NCBI RefSeq assembly: GCF_000328765.2
Contig: NC_019954.2
Coordinates: 2,152,516 to 2,216,515 of the forward strand
Source of the DNA: Tepidanaerobacter acetatoxydans Re1
Lineage (GTDB): Bacteria > Bacillota > Thermosediminibacteria > Thermosediminibacterales > Tepidanaerobacteraceae
DNA length: 64,000 nt
Direction of reading: 5' to 3'
A program made the translations under genes and the position numbers. Each line of letters starts with the position of its first letter. Within the stretch, counting starts at the first letter, position 1. This document shows positions 1 to 7,791 of the stretch, one piece after another. The notes under the pieces are model-generated. The model did not search any database. It was given only the letters and a program-made list of their open reading frames with translations, and was not told the origin of the DNA.

Positions 1-259
1 TAACAGTATCAATACAATCCGCTATTGCCATAATATCCTCACGTTCAATCGGGGTTATAAATTCCTTTACCAGTCTTCCAATCATTTGATGTCTTTCAAC
101 ATCTGCAGTATGTTCTATAGTATGCATTTCTTCCATTTTATCTTTTATCTGTTTTGCATCGTAGTCAATCATAATTTGATTTAACAAATCTGCGGCTTCA
201 CAGGAATAATCTACTAATTGAACAAAAGTATCGAAATAATAATTATCCTTTTTACGCAT
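1..259 (-). CDS. DUF47 family (PhoU-like) phosphate transport accessory protein, partial
   Basis: The reading frame starts at an ATG at 259 and runs off the window edge, so only about the first 86 residues are seen (start MRKKDNYYFDTFVQLVDYS). A helical N-terminus with FDTFVQL, an HTIEHTADVERHQM segment and a FITPIEREDIM motif is typical of the DUF47/PhoU_div family. These proteins are cytoplasmic helical bundles usually encoded directly beside PiT phosphate permeases and thought to regulate them. Here the PiT gene lies 34 bp upstream on the same strand, which fits that pairing and suggests one operon. The C-terminal half is outside the window. Confidence 0.85.
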   Translation of the reverse strand, partial: MRKKDNYYFDTFVQLVDYSCEAADLLNQIMIDYDAKQIKDKMEEMHTIEHTADVERHQMIGRLVKEFITPIEREDIMAIADCIDTV

Positions 260-293
260 AATAGTTGCCTTCCCCAATCTATTTATTTTTGTT

Positions 294-1346
294 TTAAAAT
301 AATCTCATAAATAGTAATGCCAATAAAAAACTAATTAATCCGCAGCCCGGAAAAGTCATCAACCAGGCAATTACCATTTCTCTTACAATTCCCCAATTTA
401 CGGATGAGATTCTCTTTGCTGCACCTACTCCCATTATAGCCGTTGTCTTGGTATGCGTAGTGCTGACGGGTAGTCCCAGCACAGAAGCTAGAAATAAGCA
501 TATAACACCTGCAAGATCTGCAGAAAATCCTTGATAGGTTTCAAGTTTCACCATTTCCATTCCTACGGATTTGATAATTCGCATACCGCCTATGGATGTC
601 CCCAGTGACATCACTATGGAGCATAATATAATCAACCATAACGGAATAACAAATTCAGTAACCGAAGCTTGCCCTTGTGCAAGAAATATGCCGAGCATAA
701 ACACACCCATGAACTTTTGACCGTCCTGAGCACCATGCATAAAGGCCATACCGGCGGCACTGACTATTTGAGCATATTTAAACAAACCATATGTTTTTCT
801 ACGGTCAAAGCCGCTAAAAACCTTTTCGATTACTTTAACTACTAACCATCCGGAAAAAAAACCTAAGAACATGGATAATGCCAATCCATATAAAACTTTT
901 ATCCATTCATCGAAATTGATACCGCCAATGCCCTTTTGCAGTGCTATTGCAGCGCCGCTTATACCTGCTATCAATGCATGACTTTCGCTAGTCGGTATGC
1001 CCAACCACCATGCAGCGGTAGCCCATACCACAATTGCAAATAAAGCCGCACACAATGCAATAAGAGCTTTATGAGCATCTCCTCCAAAGTCCACCATATT
1101 ATATATGGTTTCTGCTACCCTCGAATTAACTATTGTCATAACAAATACACCTAAGAAATTAAAAATAGCAGCCATAATAATTGCAGGTTGTGGTTCCATG
1201 GAACGTGTAGAAATACATGTCGCAATAGCATTTGGAGCATCGGTCCACCCGTTGACCATAACAGTTCCTAGTGTCAACAATACAGTAATAATCAAAGCTG
1301 GGTTTGAAAATAATTGTACTAAAAAATCTTCAAGAGTAACCGTCAT
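294..1346 (-). CDS. pit: PiT family inorganic phosphate transporter
   Basis: This 350-residue membrane protein has about ten hydrophobic segments and the duplicated PiT signature: an N-terminal GWTDAPNAIATCIS (about residues 33-46) and a C-terminal GLPVSTTHTKTTAIMGVG (about 293-310). PiT permeases import phosphate, or metal-phosphate, with a proton or sodium ion. The central loop is short, as in other compact bacterial members. It is followed at 34 bp by the DUF47 gene on the same strand, the usual partner. The ribosome site before the ATG is weak (GGGAAGATG). The substrate could in principle be sulfate, since sulfate permeases share the fold, but the DUF47 neighbour favours phosphate. Confidence 0.92.
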   Translation of the reverse strand: MTVTLEDFLVQLFSNPALIITVLLTLGTVMVNGWTDAPNAIATCISTRSMEPQPAIIMAAIFNFLGVFVMTIVNSRVAETIYNMVDFGGDAHKALIALCAALFAIVVWATAAWWLGIPTSESHALIAGISGAAIALQKGIGGINFDEWIKVLYGLALSMFLGFFSGWLVVKVIEKVFSGFDRRKTYGLFKYAQIVSAAGMAFMHGAQDGQKFMGVFMLGIFLAQGQASVTEFVIPLWLIILCSIVMSLGTSIGGMRIIKSVGMEMVKLETYQGFSADLAGVICLFLASVLGLPVSTTHTKTTAIMGVGAAKRISSVNWGIVREMVIAWLMTFPGCGLISFLLALLFMRLF

Positions 1347-1423
1347 AATTAATCATCTTCCCATAAAATATTTGAATACAAAAAAATTTAATGTTTGCAT
1401 GAAAACAGGTTATTCTCTTTTAT

Positions 1424-1987
1424 TTAGCTCTTGATATTTGATATTCCTTCTATCCTCAGGAGCTTTTCCTTTATTTCTATTCCACCCGCAAAGCCTGTAA
1501 GTGTTCCATCCTTACCGATGACTCTGTGGCACGGTACCACTATGGACACAGGATTTGCTCCGATGGCTTTTCCAACTGCCCGCACGGCCTTTGGATTATT
1601 AATTTCTCGAGCTATTTGCGAATATGTCTTAGTTGTTCCATATGGTATATTTAGCAGTGTCTTCCACACTGATATCTGGAAGCATGTACCTTGTAAGTCT
1701 AAGGGAATATCGAAGGTATGCCGCCGACCCTTTAAATATTCCTCAAGTTGAATCATATATGGTTCTAATTTATCTTGATTATAGATTAAATCGGCTTGAA
1801 AAAAATACTTATTTACCCAAATCTCTAATACCTTAAATGGCTTGTTTGACCAAAGCACATAGCATAGACCTTTTGGACTGGCCGCCAAATGCATCTCCCA
1901 ATCTTTATATGAAAAGTATCCCCAAAATACGGCTGATTTCTTTATTAAAACCCACTCCCCTTTATAATATTCATCATAATTATACAT
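1424..1987 (-). CDS. ogt: Methylated-DNA--protein-cysteine methyltransferase
   Basis: The product repairs O6-alkylguanine in DNA by suicidal transfer of the alkyl group to a cysteine. The active-site motif VPCHRVIG is present with the acceptor Cys near residue 153. It is preceded by the helix-turn-helix recognition segment (YSQIAREINNPKAVRAVG) and the FQISVWKTLLNIPYGTTKTY stretch typical of the C-terminal MGMT domain. An N-terminal Methyltransf_1N-like domain covers about residues 15-80. I place the start at the ATG at 1987, but no strong ribosome site is visible and a TTG directly upstream or an internal start is possible. The gene stands alone between the phosphate locus and a decayed insertion sequence. 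Confidence 0.9.
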   Translation of the reverse strand: MYNYDEYYKGEWVLIKKSAVFWGYFSYKDWEMHLAASPKGLCYVLWSNKPFKVLEIWVNKYFFQADLIYNQDKLEPYMIQLEEYLKGRRHTFDIPLDLQGTCFQISVWKTLLNIPYGTTKTYSQIAREINNPKAVRAVGKAIGANPVSIVVPCHRVIGKDGTLTGFAGGIEIKEKLLRIEGISNIKS

Positions 1988-2042
1988 CAAAGATTTCTAT
2001 TTGCACATCATAATATATATCTGCCCGGCTAATTTCTTGTTT

Positions 2043-2068
2043 GTTACTATTCAGAGGTCTGTCATTCT
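2043..2068. repeat. Left fragment of an inverted-repeat (MITE-like) element
   Basis: The sequence GTTACTATTCAGAGG followed by a short match (TCTGTCATT) equals one end of the intact element at 62401-62514. It stops abruptly at 2068, where the decayed IS110 begins. The remainder of the element resumes at 3019. Confidence 0.75.
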
Positions 2069-3018
2069 GCTATATACTGCTGTCATTGTTATGAATATAT
2101 AACTAAACAAAGACACACTTAACTAAGGGTGGTTGATTAATCACCCTTCGACCAGCTCAAAGAGCAATGCCCAAAAAAAATTATATTTTAGGTAGCCACT
2201 GAAACGGGAAATGACACTCCTAATTCTTGTAATTTTTTAAAGTAATAATTAGCTTTTTTCTCTTTATTGAACTTTGTATAATAATCGCTACCTAGATCCT
2301 TAAAATGAACATTATCTTTTAACATGTGGTATATTGCAATGAGCATGGAATGGGCTACGGCAGCAGTTGCTCTATCAGCTTACGGCTGCTTACACCGGTT
2401 AAGCTGGAAGCGAAAGAACTTAGCTTTATATTAGCACCTTCTAAGGTTTTTTCTAGACGATTAAGTTCTCTTGAACGCTCTTCGATTAGATTTTTACGGT
2501 AGCGTACTATTTCACGAAGTTCGCGTTGTTCCTTATCAGGGATAAAACTACTCTTTAAAAGACTATGTTGTAAAAGGTCTGCTATCCATTGAGCATCTTT
2601 GATATCAGTTTTACGCCCGGGGACAGTTTTCATGTGATGTGCATTAACAACCATCACATCAATGTTTGGTAATTCCAGAATGTTATAGATAGGTTTCCAA
2701 TAAGCTCCCGTACTTCTGCTTTTTTCCCGTTTCTAAAGCAGGCAACAATAAGTTTTTGTGCACGTCAATCCCACAACAACGCTCATAAACAGTTTGTATA
2801 ATAATATTCCTTGCTATTGTTATTATGGCGTTACCCCTGTCTTAATAGCTACATTGCTATACGTTTTTCAAAGACAATTTGTGGTTCTGCAGCAGGAGTA
2901 TTTTCAAATTCTGAGTCAACCTCATTGTGACAATGACACTCGAACTCATGCCATAACTAGTGTATAATCAAGGAATAGCAATTAATATTCGTTTATTGTG
3001 GCGTGGAAACACGTGGGA
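2069..3018 (-). mobile_element. Decayed IS110-family element inserted in a small repeat
   Basis: About 950 bp lie between the two halves of the inverted-repeat element and contain an internally deleted IS110-type transposase. The noncoding end upstream of the transposase (about 2790-3018) is longer than the downstream end (2069-2187), as expected for the IS110 subgroup that encodes its guide (bridge) RNA in the left end. ATTCT is present at both junctions (2064-2068 and 3019-3023), which would contain the short shared core that these recombinases use. The boundaries are inferred from comparison with the uninterrupted copy at 62401. Confidence 0.7.
2188..2790 (-). pseudogene. IS110-family transposase, frameshifted and internally deleted
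   Basis: A middle segment (2355-2657) reads TDIKDAQWIADLLQHSLLK, the second conserved acidic region of the DEDD (RuvC-like) domain, continuing into a coiled helical segment as far as SSRKLIEQLL. Upstream, GIDVHK and KLIVACFRNGKK are recognisable in shifted frames (about 2700-2790). Downstream the frame changes and a normal C-terminal tail (AHSMLIAIYHMLKDN, ending VSVAT) runs to a TAA at 2188. The whole Transposase_20 region with its conserved serine is missing, so the gene cannot encode an active recombinase. It is unrelated at close range to the intact IS110 at 4689, whose equivalent motif is TKNDSKDSF. Confidence 0.85.
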
Positions 3019-3110
3019 ATTCTGAGTGCAGCGAAGAATCTTGTTTAATCCTTATAAAGATTCTTCACTGTATTCAGGATGACAAGTTGTTTTCAGCCTC
3101 TGAATAGTAA
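3019..3110. repeat. Right fragment of the inverted-repeat (MITE-like) element
   Basis: From the GAGTGCAGCGAAGAATC stretch to CCTCTGAATAGTAA this closely matches the right part of the element at 62401-62514, including the internal inverted arms around GAAGAATC and the terminal inverted repeat. Together with 2043-2068 it makes one complete copy split by IS110. Confidence 0.75.
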
Positions 3111-3137
3111 CTTTTGCTTTATCTGCTTATGATGAGG

Positions 3138-3170
3138 AAAATGGACGTTTTGAAATTTAAACGTCCATTT
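3138..3170 (-). terminator. tyrS terminator hairpin
   Basis: AAATGGACGTTT pairs with AAACGTCCATTT across a short AT loop, just downstream of the tyrS stop codon on the minus strand. The T-run after the stem is short. Confidence 0.6.
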
Positions 3171-3181
3171 ATAGTTTGAGG

Positions 3182-4411
3182 TTATAATAGTTTTACCATA
3201 TGATAAACTTTTTTGCCTTTTCTAAGTAAGAGTGTTTTGTCATCATCGAAATCCTCTGCGGTAATTTTTAACTCAACGTCATCAATTCGTTTGTCTGCAA
3301 CATAAATGCCTCCCTGTTGAATAAGTCTTCTTCCTTCACTTTTTGAGGAAGTCAGGCCGGTAAGCATTAAAAGCTCAAGTAATTCCATACCATCGCTTAA
3401 CTTTTGTGCATCTATTTCTGTTTGGGGAACTGAAGACATATCTGCACCATCCTTAAAAAGTGCTCTTGCAGCCTCTTGCGCCTTTTTGGCTTCTTCTTCG
3501 CTGTGAATCATTTTAGTAAGCTCAAATGCCAGCACTTCTTTAGCCTTGTTTATTTGGGCACCTTCCAAAGAGCTGAGCCGTTTGATTTCATCCATGGGAA
3601 GGAATGTTAGAAGTGACAAGCATTTCTCGACATCTCTATCGTCAATATTTCTCCAATATTGATAGAAATCATAGGGTGATACCTTTTCAGGATCCAGCCA
3701 AAGGGCTCCCGCCTGAGTCTTACCCATCTTTATACCTTCGCTGGTGGTAAGAAGCGTAAATGTCATGCCATAAGCCGAATCTCCTTCCACTCTCCGGATT
3801 AAGTCAGCACCGCTTATAATATTCGACCATTGGTCATTGCCGCCCATCTGCAATTTACAACCGTATTTCCTATACAAATGTAAGAAGTCATAAGACTGCA
3901 TCAGCATATAGTTAAACTCCAAAAAGGTCAGGCCTGCTTCCAGCCGTTGTTTATAGCACTCAGCTGTAAGCATGCGATTTACAGAAAAATGCCGACCAAC
4001 TTCACGCAGAAAATCTATATAGTTAAGTTGCATTAGCCAGTCTGCATTATTTAGCATATAGGCCTTATTATCCGAAAAATCAAGAAGTTTTTCGAACTGT
4101 TTTTTAAATTGTCTTGCATTATAATCTATTTGTTCCCGAGTTAGCATTTTGCGCATATCGGTTCTACCTGATGGGTCACCTATCATTGCAGTGCCCCCAC
4201 CCAACAAAGCTATTGGAACATGGCCGGCTCTTTGCATATGTGCCATAGCCATCATTGGAAGCAAATGACCTACGTGCAGGCTGTCAGCAGTAGGGTCAAA
4301 GCCAACATAAAAAACAACCTTTTCCTTTTCAAGAAGCTCTCTGATTTCTTCTTCATGTGTCGCCTGTTCAATAAATCCTCTTTCTTTTAGAATATCGTAT
4401 ACATTGTCCAT
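3182..4411 (-). CDS. tyrS: Tyrosine--tRNA ligase
   Basis: This 409-residue class I synthetase charges tRNA-Tyr. The HIGH-type motif is HVGH (residues 46-49), the KMSKS-type loop is KMGKT (around 230), the tyrosine pocket segment [12 protein letters not shown] is present, and an S4 RNA-binding domain closes the C-terminus ([14 protein letters not shown]). Length and order match bacterial TyrS. The ATG has a strong ribosome site (GAGGAGG). Its regulation looks disturbed: a Tyr-specific T-box lies on the same strand at about 6085-6275, but an IS110 element in opposite orientation lies between it and the start codon. The gene must either be read through that element or use a promoter within 4412-4690. 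Confidence 0.97.
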   Translation of the reverse strand: MDNVYDILKERGFIEQATHEEEIRELLEKEKVVFYVGFDPTADSLHVGHLLPMMAMAHMQRAGHVPIALLGGGTAMIGDPSGRTDMRKMLTREQIDYNARQFKKQFEKLLDFSDNKAYMLNNADWLMQLNYIDFLREVGRHFSVNRMLTAECYKQRLEAGLTFLEFNYMLMQSYDFLHLYRKYGCKLQMGGNDQWSNIISGADLIRRVEGDSAYGMTFTLLTTSEGIKMGKTQAGALWLDPEKVSPYDFYQYWRNIDDRDVEKCLSLLTFLPMDEIKRLSSLEGAQINKAKEVLAFELTKMIHSEEEAKKAQEAARALFKDGADMSSVPQTEIDAQKLSDGMELLELLMLTGLTSSKSEGRRLIQQGGIYVADKRIDDVELKITAEDFDDDKTLLLRKGKKVYHMVKLL

Positions 4412-4494
4412 GTTGTAATCTTTCCTCCTCGTATAATAAAGTCATAGTTTAAAAACTATATTTCTTTTCTATCTCACTATTCTTGTGAGATAAT

Positions 4495-6060
4495 AATTGT
4501 ACAGATAGAGGTCGTAGTTTTCCTCCTTGAAGCCTAGTCTTCCTTTTCAAGGGTTACGCCTCTTCTTTACATCCATATGCGAATGAGCTGGATAGTACAA
4601 AAGTTACTGAATATCTAACGAGGTTGCATCATGTAAAGTAGAGAGGTCCTAGACTTTATCTGTAAATATATTAAAAGCTGGTGATTTTATGTTTTATGTT
4701 GGTATTGATATTGCTAAACAAAACCACGAAGCTTCTATTATTGATTCTAATGGTAAGCTTCTTGATAAAAGTATATCCTTTTCAAATTCTCAAGTAGGTT
4801 GCAATAAATTAATTGCCTTGCTTGAAAGATTTGAAGCTGATACTTCCAACACTGTTATTGGTATGGAAGCTACTGGTCATTATTGGGTTAGCCTTTATTC
4901 ATATCTAATTGATCTAGGGTTTACTGTAAATGTTATTAACCCTATTCAATCAGATGCATTTAGAAAGATGTATATTAGGCAAACTAAGAACGACTCTAAG
5001 GATTCCTTTATCATTGCTCAAATTATGCGTTTCGGTGAATTTTCCACTACTTCTTTAGCTGATGAAGATGTTATGGCCTTACGCCAATTATCCAGATACC
5101 GTCTCGCTTTAGTAGATGAATGCTCTGATTGGAAACGCAAGTGTATTGCTCTTTTGGATCAAGTTTTCCCTGAATACTCTAAGCTTTTTTCTGATACCTT
5201 TGGAGTAACTTCTAGGGAGCTGCTCTCTAAATATCCTACTCCAGAGGATATGTTATCCATAGATACAGGGACTCTTTCCAAACTTCTATCCGAAGCTAGT
5301 AGAGGACGTTTTGGTATTTCAAAAGCTTCTGAAATTCAAGAGTCTGCTACTAATACTTTTGGTATTAACTTTGCAAAAGATGCATTTGCATTTCAAATTA
5401 AGCAAATTATTGCCCAAATTAATTTTATCGAAGAACAGCTAAAAGAACTTGAAACTGAAATTTCTACACTCCTTCACCAAACCAATTCAGTTATTACTAC
5501 TATTACAGGTATTGGTGATGTTCTTGGTGCTATTATTATCGGAGAAATTGGTGATATTTCCCGTTTTGAAGCTGCACCCCAACTTGTTGCCTATGCAGGT
5601 CTTGATGTAGCCGTAAAACAATCTGGTGATTTTGTGGGGACACAGACTAAAATTTCTAAACGTGGTTCTCCATATCTTCGTAGGGCAATTTGGTTAGCTG
5701 CTACTGTTGCAGCCTTCAAAGACCCAGCTCTGTCAGTCTATTATCAATCACTTAGGGCAAGAGGGAAACATCATTTAACTGCCATTGGGGCTGTCGCTAG
5801 AAAGATGTGTAATATTATCTTTGCAGTCCTTCGTGATAACAAACCCTATGTGCCTGATATTAAATAGGATTGGTAAAAACTAACCTGCTTTTACAACCTA
5901 AATTTTTTATTCTATATTTAGGTTTATTTGTTTTGCCTAATTTTACATAAGTATTTATGGCAGGTTCTGTCAAGGGATGCTTTTTCCCTTGACGGGTTCT
6001 GACAGAAATTTTATAATCACAAAGGCAAAATAAATTAAATTATCTCTTGACTTTTAATAG
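4495..6060 (+). mobile_element. Intact IS110-family insertion sequence between T-box and tyrS
   Basis: A single intact transposase gene (4689-5867) is flanked by about 190 bp upstream and 100-190 bp downstream of noncoding sequence. IS110 elements lack long terminal inverted repeats and leave no clear duplication, so the ends given are approximate. The downstream end holds an inverted repeat (AACCTAAAT with ATTTAGGTT, 5896-5926) that may terminate the transposase message, and a second hairpin GTCAAGGGA/TCCCTTGAC at 5969-5993. The upstream end has the size expected for a bridge-RNA-coding left end. Confidence 0.75.
4689..5867 (+). CDS. IS110-family transposase (DEDD recombinase)
   Basis: The 392-residue protein has an N-terminal RuvC-like DEDD domain starting YVGIDIAKQNHEASI, with acidic motifs at GMEATGHYWV and TKNDSKDSFIIAQI. 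A coiled region follows, then a C-terminal Transposase_20 domain with GIGDVLGAIIIGEIGDISRF and the conserved serine region KISKRGSPYLRRAIW. The family moves DNA through an RNA-guided recombinase that pairs donor and target DNA. All key motifs are present and the frame is uninterrupted, so the element may be active. The ATG follows a GGTGATTT ribosome site. It is encoded opposite to tyrS. Confidence 0.93.
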   Translation: MFYVGIDIAKQNHEASIIDSNGKLLDKSISFSNSQVGCNKLIALLERFEADTSNTVIGMEATGHYWVSLYSYLIDLGFTVNVINPIQSDAFRKMYIRQTKNDSKDSFIIAQIMRFGEFSTTSLADEDVMALRQLSRYRLALVDECSDWKRKCIALLDQVFPEYSKLFSDTFGVTSRELLSKYPTPEDMLSIDTGTLSKLLSEASRGRFGISKASEIQESATNTFGINFAKDAFAFQIKQIIAQINFIEEQLKELETEISTLLHQTNSVITTITGIGDVLGAIIIGEIGDISRFEAAPQLVAYAGLDVAVKQSGDFVGTQTKISKRGSPYLRRAIWLAATVAAFKDPALSVYYQSLRARGKHHLTAIGAVARKMCNIIFAVLRDNKPYVPDIK

Positions 6061-6084
6061 CTGGTCTTGAAATCATGTAATTAA

Positions 6085-6275
6085 GAAGCTTCCCAGTCTT
6101 TTAAGGACGAGGAAGCTCGTGGTACCACCTTAATTCGCATTTAAAATATTTCGTCTAAATGCCTCTTATACAGTAACGGCTTAAGCCGCTAAAGACCGAA
6201 AACTCCTGAGTGTAATTCACTTGTTTTGGTACGCATCCTTCCACCAACCGGATTGCTCTCTTTATACTGTAACCT
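6085..6275 (-). ncRNA. T-box leader (tyrosine specifier), separated from tyrS
   Basis: On the minus strand the T-box sequence GGTGGTACCACG lies at 6118-6129. It is followed by a terminator stem formed by GAGCTTCCTCGTCC and GACTGGGAAGCTTC (down to 6085). Stem I is closed by TACAGTA/TACTGTA (near 6264-6270 and 6170-6176) and contains the AGAGAG bulge and GGTTGGTGG distal-loop sequences. The specifier loop reads GAATTACACTC, placing UAC, a Tyr codon, at 6214-6212. T-boxes sense uncharged tRNA and here would read tRNA-Tyr. The next gene on this strand is tyrS, about 1.7 kb away beyond the IS110, so the leader is almost certainly the original tyrS T-box. Confidence 0.88.
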
Positions 6276-6317
6276 AAAACAGCTACTTTACTCATTCATC
6301 GCCAAAAATATTCATTT

Positions 6318-6346
6318 ATACTATACTAACACAACCATTAATACAA
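6318..6346 (-). promoter_or_regulatory. Candidate promoter of the T-box leader
   Basis: TTGTAT (6346-6341), a 17-bp spacer and TAGTAT (6323-6318) lie about 45 bp ahead of stem I. The match to the vegetative consensus is moderate. Confidence 0.35.
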
Positions 6347-6428
6347 TTTCAAGTGCTGACTTTAACATACGTGTCGCGCATGTCCTAGACCACCCTGCAA
6401 GAAGGGTTACTTTTTTTATCTTGCGTAG

Positions 6429-6743
6429 TTAAATTTCTGCACCATTTTCCTTTTTTAATTGTTTTTCATCCAGCTGTTTTTTCATTTTATCAATAATTTG
6501 TTCATAATCTTTTATCGTTCTTGCCTGTTTTTTTATTTGTTGATTCATTTTGAAACTTTTAACAAGACCAAATACCATTATAACCAGTGCTCCAAGCATC
6601 GCTGAGCCGATTATCACTAAGGCCTGTGAGGTTGCAAATTCGCCCAGAAACGGAAATCGAATAATAATCTCCGAGGAATTCCACAGTGCAAAAATAGCTA
6701 CAAAAAATGCAAAAATTAGCCCACTAATTAAATAAAATTGCAT
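6429..6743 (-). CDS. LapA/DUF1049-domain small membrane protein
   Basis: This 104-residue protein has two membrane segments (about residues 3-22 and 42-62) separated by a short loop with NSSEIIIRFPF, followed by a cytoplasmic coiled coil rich in Lys and Gln (residues 65-100). That two-helix-plus-coil layout matches the LapA domain family (DUF1049), whose exact role in Firmicutes is not settled. A GGGGGGC ribosome site precedes the ATG. The gene stands alone between the T-box and fabZ. Function cannot be stated beyond membrane location. Confidence 0.7.
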   Translation of the reverse strand: MQFYLISGLIFAFFVAIFALWNSSEIIIRFPFLGEFATSQALVIIGSAMLGALVIMVFGLVKSFKMNQQIKKQARTIKDYEQIIDKMKKQLDEKQLKKENGAEI

Positions 6744-6859
6744 TTTGATTGCCCCCCATTACTATAAATAATTATAATCAATTTTGATACAGAAAGCTAT
6801 ACCGTTAAAAATCGAGGCATTCCTCCTTGAAATTAGACTTGATATTTTTAAATTTAATC

Positions 6860-7288
6860 TTATAGGCTTGATATCGCAAACATCAATTCACCTTCGGCGA
6901 CTATTTCACCATCTACTGTTGCTTTAGCTTTACCTTTTCCGATAGGACCTTTTATTTTCGTAAGTTCTACTTCAAGTCGCAACTGGTCACCCGGTATTAC
7001 CTGACGCTTGAATCTCATTCTATCAATACCTGCAAAAAGTGCTATCTTGTCACGATTGTTTTCAGAGCTTAGAATCGCACAGGCTCCAACTTGAGCCAAG
7101 GCTTCCACTATTAATACTCCGGGCATGATGGGTTTTCCCGGAAAATGCCCCTGGAAAAATTCTTCATTAGCAGAGACATTTTTAACACCTACTGCCCTCT
7201 TTCCTTCCTCCAATTCCAGTATTCGATCCACTAATAAGAACGGATATCTATGTGGTATTATTTTTTTTATTTCTTCGATGCTAAGCAT
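6860..7288 (-). CDS. fabZ: 3-hydroxyacyl-[acyl-carrier-protein] dehydratase
   Basis: FabZ removes water from 3-hydroxyacyl-ACP in fatty-acid elongation. The hot-dog fold signatures are clear: [11 protein letters not shown] near the N-terminus, and [20 protein letters not shown] carrying the catalytic His and Glu. The ATG at 7288 is preferred (product starts [13 protein letters not shown], 142 residues, usual FabZ length) because AAGGATGG lies just before it; an upstream TTG at 7306 would only add six residues. In B. subtilis fabZ (ywpB) also lies near mbl-flhO-flhP, so its place behind the flagellar rod genes here is conserved order. No other fatty-acid genes are in the window. Confidence 0.95.
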   Translation of the reverse strand: MLSIEEIKKIIPHRYPFLLVDRILELEEGKRAVGVKNVSANEEFFQGHFPGKPIMPGVLIVEALAQVGACAILSSENNRDKIALFAGIDRMRFKRQVIPGDQLRLEVELTKIKGPIGKGKAKATVDGEIVAEGELMFAISSL

Positions 7289-7429
7289 AAAAACCATCCT
7301 TTTCAAATAATAATTGGCTTAAAAACAATTTTTTTAGATTCAAAGTATAATACAATTTATAAACAAAGGATTGTATCCTTCAATTTGAGAGCAATCGATG
7401 ATGAAAAATTACCTATTTTAAATCAATTA

Positions 7430-7453
7430 GGGACGAACCGTAAAGTCCGTCCC
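7430..7453 (-). terminator. Hairpin downstream of the rod-binding gene
   Basis: GGGACG pairs with CGTCCC 20 bp after the flgJ-type stop codon. There is only a weak T-run, so it may instead be a small repeat of the GGGACGG type also seen at 16837. Confidence 0.4.
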
Positions 7454-7474
7454 ATTTATATTTAATAAATTTTC

Positions 7475-7780
7475 CTAAATATATTTTGAAAGCTGTTCAT
7501 AAAGCTGCTGTGCCAATCCGATTCCTCCGTTTTGAGAAATTTCTTCAGCTAGGGCTTCATCATGCATAGATTGCATAATATCAAAAGTTACACCTTTTTC
7601 AAACATGCCCCCATCGGGTATTGTATCCCTCATAGATTTTAGCATATAATTTAAAAAGATTGATTCAAATTGCTGACAAACCTCTTTTAATTCTGTTTCA
7701 TTTTTGTTTTCGCTTTTTAAAGAATGCATCTTAAACTGGGATATAGGAATAAAATCAATTCTACTGTCTATTATTTCCAT
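7475..7780 (-). CDS. Rod-binding (FlgJ N-terminal type) flagellar protein
   Basis: The 101-residue product matches the rod-binding domain found at the N-terminus of FlgJ: ELKEVCQQFESIFLNYMLKS followed by MRDTIPDGGMFEKG and a terminal AEEISQNGGIGLAQQLYEQL. It lacks the muramidase domain of proteobacterial FlgJ, as is common in Firmicutes, where the rod-capping domain is free-standing. It begins 12 bp after flgG with a GGGGAATG ribosome site, so it belongs to the mbl-flgF-flgG transcript. Its role would be helping rod assembly through the peptidoglycan. Confidence 0.82.
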   Translation of the reverse strand: MEIIDSRIDFIPISQFKMHSLKSENKNETELKEVCQQFESIFLNYMLKSMRDTIPDGGMFEKGVTFDIMQSMHDEALAEEISQNGGIGLAQQLYEQLSKYI

Positions 7781-7791
7781 AATTCATTCCC

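Noticed and set aside
2758-2967. Plus-strand open frame of 69 codons in the decayed IS110 end
   Set aside because: It lies in the noncoding end of the dead element, has no ribosome site and no protein-like pattern.
6390-6420. Plus-strand terminator (ACCCT/AGGGT plus T7) beside the LapA-domain gene
   Set aside because: No plus-strand gene lies upstream of it, and in the minus direction no T-run follows; left as an unexplained hairpin.
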